A DNA stretch of 64,000 nt from an uncultured Clostridia bacterium (GTDB lineage Bacteria; Bacillota; Clostridia; Oscillospirales; Ruminococcaceae), in NCBI GenBank assembly GCA_947629335.1, contig CANRDI010000006.1, forward strand, positions 34,105 through 98,104, in the 5' to 3' direction. The notes under the pieces are model-generated. The model ran no database searches. It was not told where the DNA came from and saw nothing but the letters and a program-made list of their open reading frames with translations. This document shows positions 62,044-64,000 of this stretch, one piece after another (position 1 is the first letter of the stretch; every line of letters starts with the position of its first letter). The position numbers and the translations under genes are program-made.

Positions 62044-62077
62044 ACTCCCACTCACAGTAGGGTCCACTGCTTTTAAC
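62044..62077 (-). ncRNA. Single antitoxin-like RNA repeat (34 nt)
   Basis: One 34-nt unit (on plus CCCACTCACAGTAGG then TCCACTGCTT) agrees at about 28 of 34 positions with the units at 63719-63820. It lies between the promoter and the terminator, as in ToxI arrays, which normally have several copies. Confidence 0.65.
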
Positions 62078-62122
62078 AAAAACGAAAACCGTTTCCATAC
62101 ACGAGCATTTCTGCTCACTCAT

Positions 62123-62151
62123 AGTATAGCATAATCTAAAGGTTTTGTCAA
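62123..62151 (-). promoter_or_regulatory. Promoter of the proximal type III module
   Basis: On the minus strand TTGACA (62151-62146) and TATACT (62128-62123) have a 17-bp spacer, followed by a stem-forming GAGCAGAAATGCTC word also present at the distal module. Confidence 0.78.
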
Positions 62152-62206
62152 GTGTTTTCCATAAATTTCTCAAAATTGAAAAGAAAATGTGCTATATGTA
62201 GCACAA

Positions 62207-63313
62207 TCAGTGTTTCGGCTTGTTTGGTTTATGGTTCTGCGTCTGGTCTATGCCGTTTTTGCGAGCTTCGTTTATTTTCCGAGCGCGTTCTTTAAGATCT
62301 TCAAGACCTTGAGAAAATGATTTGGAAGAAGATGTTTCGGTATGTATCTGACTTGATTTTATATTTGCAACTGTATTTTTAACAAGTTCATTTTGCGTTA
62401 CATCAAATATTGACTTATTTTCAACCTTAGGCTTGAGCTCGGCATTTTCCTTTTCATTTACAATAATTGTTTTATTATTAGGGAGTTGTTTGTCGTAACT
62501 AACAAGAGCCTTGTAAAATTTTTTGTGTATTTTAGAATTGTATAAATGGTCTTTTATTCTTCCAAAAAAGTCCGAAACAGCTTGTCCAAACGTATAATGG
62601 GGTTTAGTTAGAACATCAACAAATTCATTTTGTCTATTTAATGATTTAAATCTGATAATTTTTATATTGCCTACATTTACCTCCGGTGGATCATATTTTG
62701 GGTGTTTATACAATATTTGTTGTTGCTCCCTCTCTTTGCTCAATGGTGTTATGGCTGCATATAATAGGGTATTGGGTGTATGACCTTTTGCAAAATCGTT
62801 TTCTATTTCCAAATTTCTTGAAAAAATAGATAACCCAAAATATTTATTATCAGCATTTCTATGTTTTTTCAGGACAAAATATATTGTTTTATTATCAGGT
62901 GCTTGTATTTTTAAAAGATAATCTCCCTTAATTTTTGAAAAGGGATTTGCGTTATTATTATATTTGAAAATGTTAATATTAGATTTTTTCAAAAAATCAT
63001 TTAACAAGCTACTTAGATTTGCAACTGCACTTATTCTATCTGCAATACCGTGTAGTTTATAATTTTCGCTTGTTTCTATATCTTTTTGAGTAATCTCTCC
63101 GTTTAACACACTATTTAGTGCTTTGGAGGAATTGGAAAGCTCATTTATCTTTGAAACATCTCTAAGATATTGAAATCCACATAAATGAAAAAAGTTATCT
63201 TCAAAAAAACGTAAGTTAATACTGCTACTTTTATTTTTATAGCCCAAAACAATGGTATATTCATAATTCTTAAGTTTTTGAAACTGTAAAGCCGCATCGT
63301 ATAATGTATCCAT
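62207..63313 (-). CDS. PBECR4-like nuclease (putative toxin)
   Basis: A 368-residue protein; GAGG and 7 nt precede the ATG at 63313. The first 170 residues (ALQFQKLKNYEYTIVLGYKN, then NFFHLCGFQYLRDVSKINEL, then the repeat-like FSKIKGDYLLKIQAPDNKTI) resemble the PBECR4 domain, a nuclease fold in the Barnase-EndoU-ColicinE5/D-RelE group described for polyvalent phage proteins. A middle part follows, then a long Lys/Glu-rich and Gln-rich tail ending KPNKPKH. Copies of that tail appear as remnants at 61325-61434 and near 63650, so the gene was duplicated in this cluster. The catalytic residues are not identified by eye. Confidence 0.68.
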   Translation of the reverse strand: MDTLYDAALQFQKLKNYEYTIVLGYKNKSSSINLRFFEDNFFHLCGFQYLRDVSKINELSNSSKALNSVLNGEITQKDIETSENYKLHGIADRISAVANLSSLLNDFLKKSNINIFKYNNNANPFSKIKGDYLLKIQAPDNKTIYFVLKKHRNADNKYFGLSIFSRNLEIENDFAKGHTPNTLLYAAITPLSKEREQQQILYKHPKYDPPEVNVGNIKIIRFKSLNRQNEFVDVLTKPHYTFGQAVSDFFGRIKDHLYNSKIHKKFYKALVSYDKQLPNNKTIIVNEKENAELKPKVENKSIFDVTQNELVKNTVANIKSSQIHTETSSSKSFSQGLEDLKERARKINEARKNGIDQTQNHKPNKPKH

Positions 63314-63329
63314 CAAATTACCTCACAAT

Positions 63330-63360
63330 AAAAAAGCTCTGTATTAAACAGAGCTTTTTT
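63330..63360 (-). terminator. Terminator ahead of the PBECR4 gene
   Basis: On the minus strand AAAAAAGCTCTGT and ACAGAGCTTTTTT pair around TTAAT and run into TTTTTTAT. It ends about 15 nt before the PBECR4 start, so most transcripts should stop before the toxin. Confidence 0.85.
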
Positions 63361-63550
63361 GCATATTTTCTTTTTCGATATAAAATCTAGCCAATTTGTG
63401 GTTTGATATGCAAACCCCCCTGGGAGCTCCACGGATCACCGCATATTGGCGCGACCACCCGCTTCATCACTCAGCGCAACACTCCCGCTTTCGCTTCGTT
63501 GTCCGCTCGACAGCTCCTGCCGTCTGTCAAACAGTATTATCACTGTTTCT
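63361..63550 (-). ncRNA. About 190-nt leader RNA of the PBECR4 gene (candidate antitoxin or regulator)
   Basis: Between a perfect promoter and a terminator lies a GC-richer stretch without ORF. It has stems AAACAGT/ACTGTTT near its start and GACAG/CTGTC around GCAGGAG. No tandem repeat is present, unlike the two neighbouring modules, although the word GCGGTGATCC recalls GCGGTGAGTCC of their repeats. A structured RNA is likely; its role is inferred from position. Confidence 0.5.
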
Positions 63551-63556
63551 AGTATT

Positions 63557-63585
63557 ATTATACGCGATTTATCTTCATTTGTCAA
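63557..63585 (-). promoter_or_regulatory. Promoter of the PBECR4 module
   Basis: On the minus strand TTGACA (63585-63580) and TATAAT (63562-63557) with a 17-bp spacer, both perfect. Confidence 0.85.
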
Positions 63586-63601
63586 CACTTTTTTGAAAAA
63601 T

Positions 63602-63665
63602 ATTTAAAATATTTCAAGATTGAAAAGAAAAATGGTGCTATATGTAGCACAATCAGTGTTTCGGC
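63602..63665 (-). repeat. Duplicate of the PBECR4 3' end
   Basis: The stretch TGCTATATGTAGCACAATCA and GTGTTTCGGCTTGT matches 62160-62217, including the last codons AAG CCG AAA CAC TGA of the PBECR4 gene and the hairpin after it. Here it follows AGGAGG of the distal module, so a toxin gene was deleted between its ribosome site and its last codons. Confidence 0.78.
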
Positions 63666-63686
63666 TTGTAAACCTCCTAAACAAAG

Positions 63687-63712
63687 AAAGGCTACGGAAA
63701 CCCGTAGCCTTT
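63687..63712 (-). terminator. Terminator after the three-repeat array
   Basis: AAAGGCTACGG and CCGTAGCCTTT pair around a 4-nt loop; on the minus strand CTTTG follows and then AGGAGG. Same position as in the other two modules. Confidence 0.75.
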
Positions 63713-63718
63713 AGAATA

Positions 63719-63820
63719 ACTTCCACTTACGGTAGGACTCACCGCTCTTATGACTTCCACTCACAGTAGGACTCACTGCTCTTATGACTTCCACTTACGG
63801 TAGGACTCACCGCTCTTTAC
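63719..63820 (-). ncRNA. Three 34-nt tandem repeats, type III antitoxin-like RNA array
   Basis: Units at 63719-63752, 63753-63786 and 63787-63820. Units one and three have TTACGGTAGGACTCACCGCT, unit two TCACAGTAGGACTCACTGCT: co-varying changes that keep the stem CGGT/ACCG or CAGT/ACTG intact. Compensatory changes in an RNA stem argue for conserved structure. The array is followed by a terminator and AGGAGG, as in ToxIN loci. Confidence 0.75.
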
Positions 63821-63865
63821 AGAAACGGAAACCGTTTCCATACGCGAGCATTTCTGCTCACTTAA

Positions 63866-63894
63866 AGTATAGCATATTCTAAAAAAATTGTCAA
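63866..63894 (-). promoter_or_regulatory. Promoter of the distal repeat module
   Basis: On the minus strand TTGACA (63894-63889) and TATACT (63871-63866) are 17 bp apart. The sequence around it (GAGCAGAAATGCTC, GGAAACGGTTTCC) is shared with the proximal module. Nothing recognisable lies in 63895-64000. Confidence 0.78.
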
Positions 63895-64000
63895 GAGATT
63901 TCCATAAATTATTTTCAAGTCTGATGTTCATTTGTCAATGATATGTTACACTATTCTCAAAAAAATTATAATGTTAATAACTAAGATTGAAATCAGCCGA

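Noticed and set aside
62187-62202. TGCTATATGTAGCA hairpin as a separate terminator
   Set aside because: It lacks a T-run on either side; it is kept only as part of the duplicated 3' end.
63396-63596. 66-residue plus-strand ORF across the PBECR4 leader
   Set aside because: No ribosome site; it runs through the promoter of the minus-strand module and is unlike any protein.
63719-63820. CRISPR array
   Set aside because: Units abut without spacers and sit in a promoter-terminator toxin layout.
1-64000. tRNA and rRNA genes
   Set aside because: No cloverleaf T-loop or rRNA signature word was found in any gap on either strand.

Overview
The window looks like a low-to-mid GC, spore-forming Clostridia chromosome, most likely a gut or rumen Oscillospirales/Ruminococcaceae relative. 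The support is an alpha/beta small acid-soluble spore protein, a class III (strictly anaerobic) ribonucleotide reductase with its activase, a lipoprotein-anchored GH5 glycanase, Clostridia-type Ser-rich lipoproteins and SGNH/DUF4358 proteins, strong AGGAGG ribosome sites, frequent TTG/GTG starts, and canonical sigma-A promoters with 17-bp spacers. No rRNA or tRNA gene was recognised. The species call is inference.

Region 1 (1-48,640) is core chromosome. On the minus strand: a type IIA topoisomerase B subunit cut by the window edge; small envelope proteins; and the run tepA-uppP-ftsK-radical SAM-DUF2344. On the plus strand: a GH5-plsC-diacylglycerol kinase run, then rplJ-rplL behind a ribosomal L10 leader. 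Next come pdaA, a Ser-rich lipoprotein, an NrnA-like DHH phosphoesterase, and the block radical SAM-ruvC-ruvA-TPR-ruvB-(possible Imm1-like)-dprA. The anaerobic nrdD and nrdG follow, with two NrdR-like boxes exactly 31 bp apart at the promoter. After these are an Opp-type lipoprotein, mfd, pth, an SPFH/zinc-ribbon protein, a diguanylate cyclase, a GltD-like oxidoreductase, a GT2-GtrA protein, a VanRS-like two-component pair, trxA-trxB, a MATE transporter and two small secreted or anchored proteins. Several intergenic palindromic repeat families and one decayed ferredoxin gene sit between these blocks.

Region 2 (48,641-60,900) is an accessory island. It opens beside a large palindromic MITE-like element and carries a large serine recombinase, a TnpW-like small protein, a ribbon-helix-helix protein and a RepA-like ATPase whose 3' end is packed with GCYGTCACT repeats. 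An IS1595-family element with 20-bp inverted repeats and an apparent 14-bp target duplication follows, then an XRE repressor remnant. Next comes a self-contained surface module: a 1093-residue VWA/TSP3-repeat adhesin with a small downstream membrane protein, preceded on the same transcript by a 16-codon ORF with a very strong Shine-Dalgarno. Behind it lies an AgrC/LytTR two-component system. Both promoters carry the same pair of CGGTNNNCGGTA-like (or reverse) elements spaced exactly 21 bp, which suggests the response regulator controls the adhesin and itself. A recombinase C-terminal remnant closes this part.

Region 3 (60,900-64,000) is a decayed cluster of RNA-toxin modules on the minus strand. 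Three units in a row have the same plan: TTGACA promoter, short non-coding RNA, hairpin terminator, ribosome site, toxin. The distal unit has three 34-nt tandem repeats but its toxin is deleted down to a few terminal codons. The middle unit has a non-repetitive RNA of about 190 nt in front of an intact PBECR4-like nuclease. The proximal unit has a single 34-nt repeat in front of a ToxN/CptN-type type III toxin broken by a nonsense codon and a frameshift. A further degenerate PBECR4 C-terminus lies behind it. This is the best candidate for an undescribed system: a PBECR4 nuclease embedded in type III toxin-antitoxin architecture.
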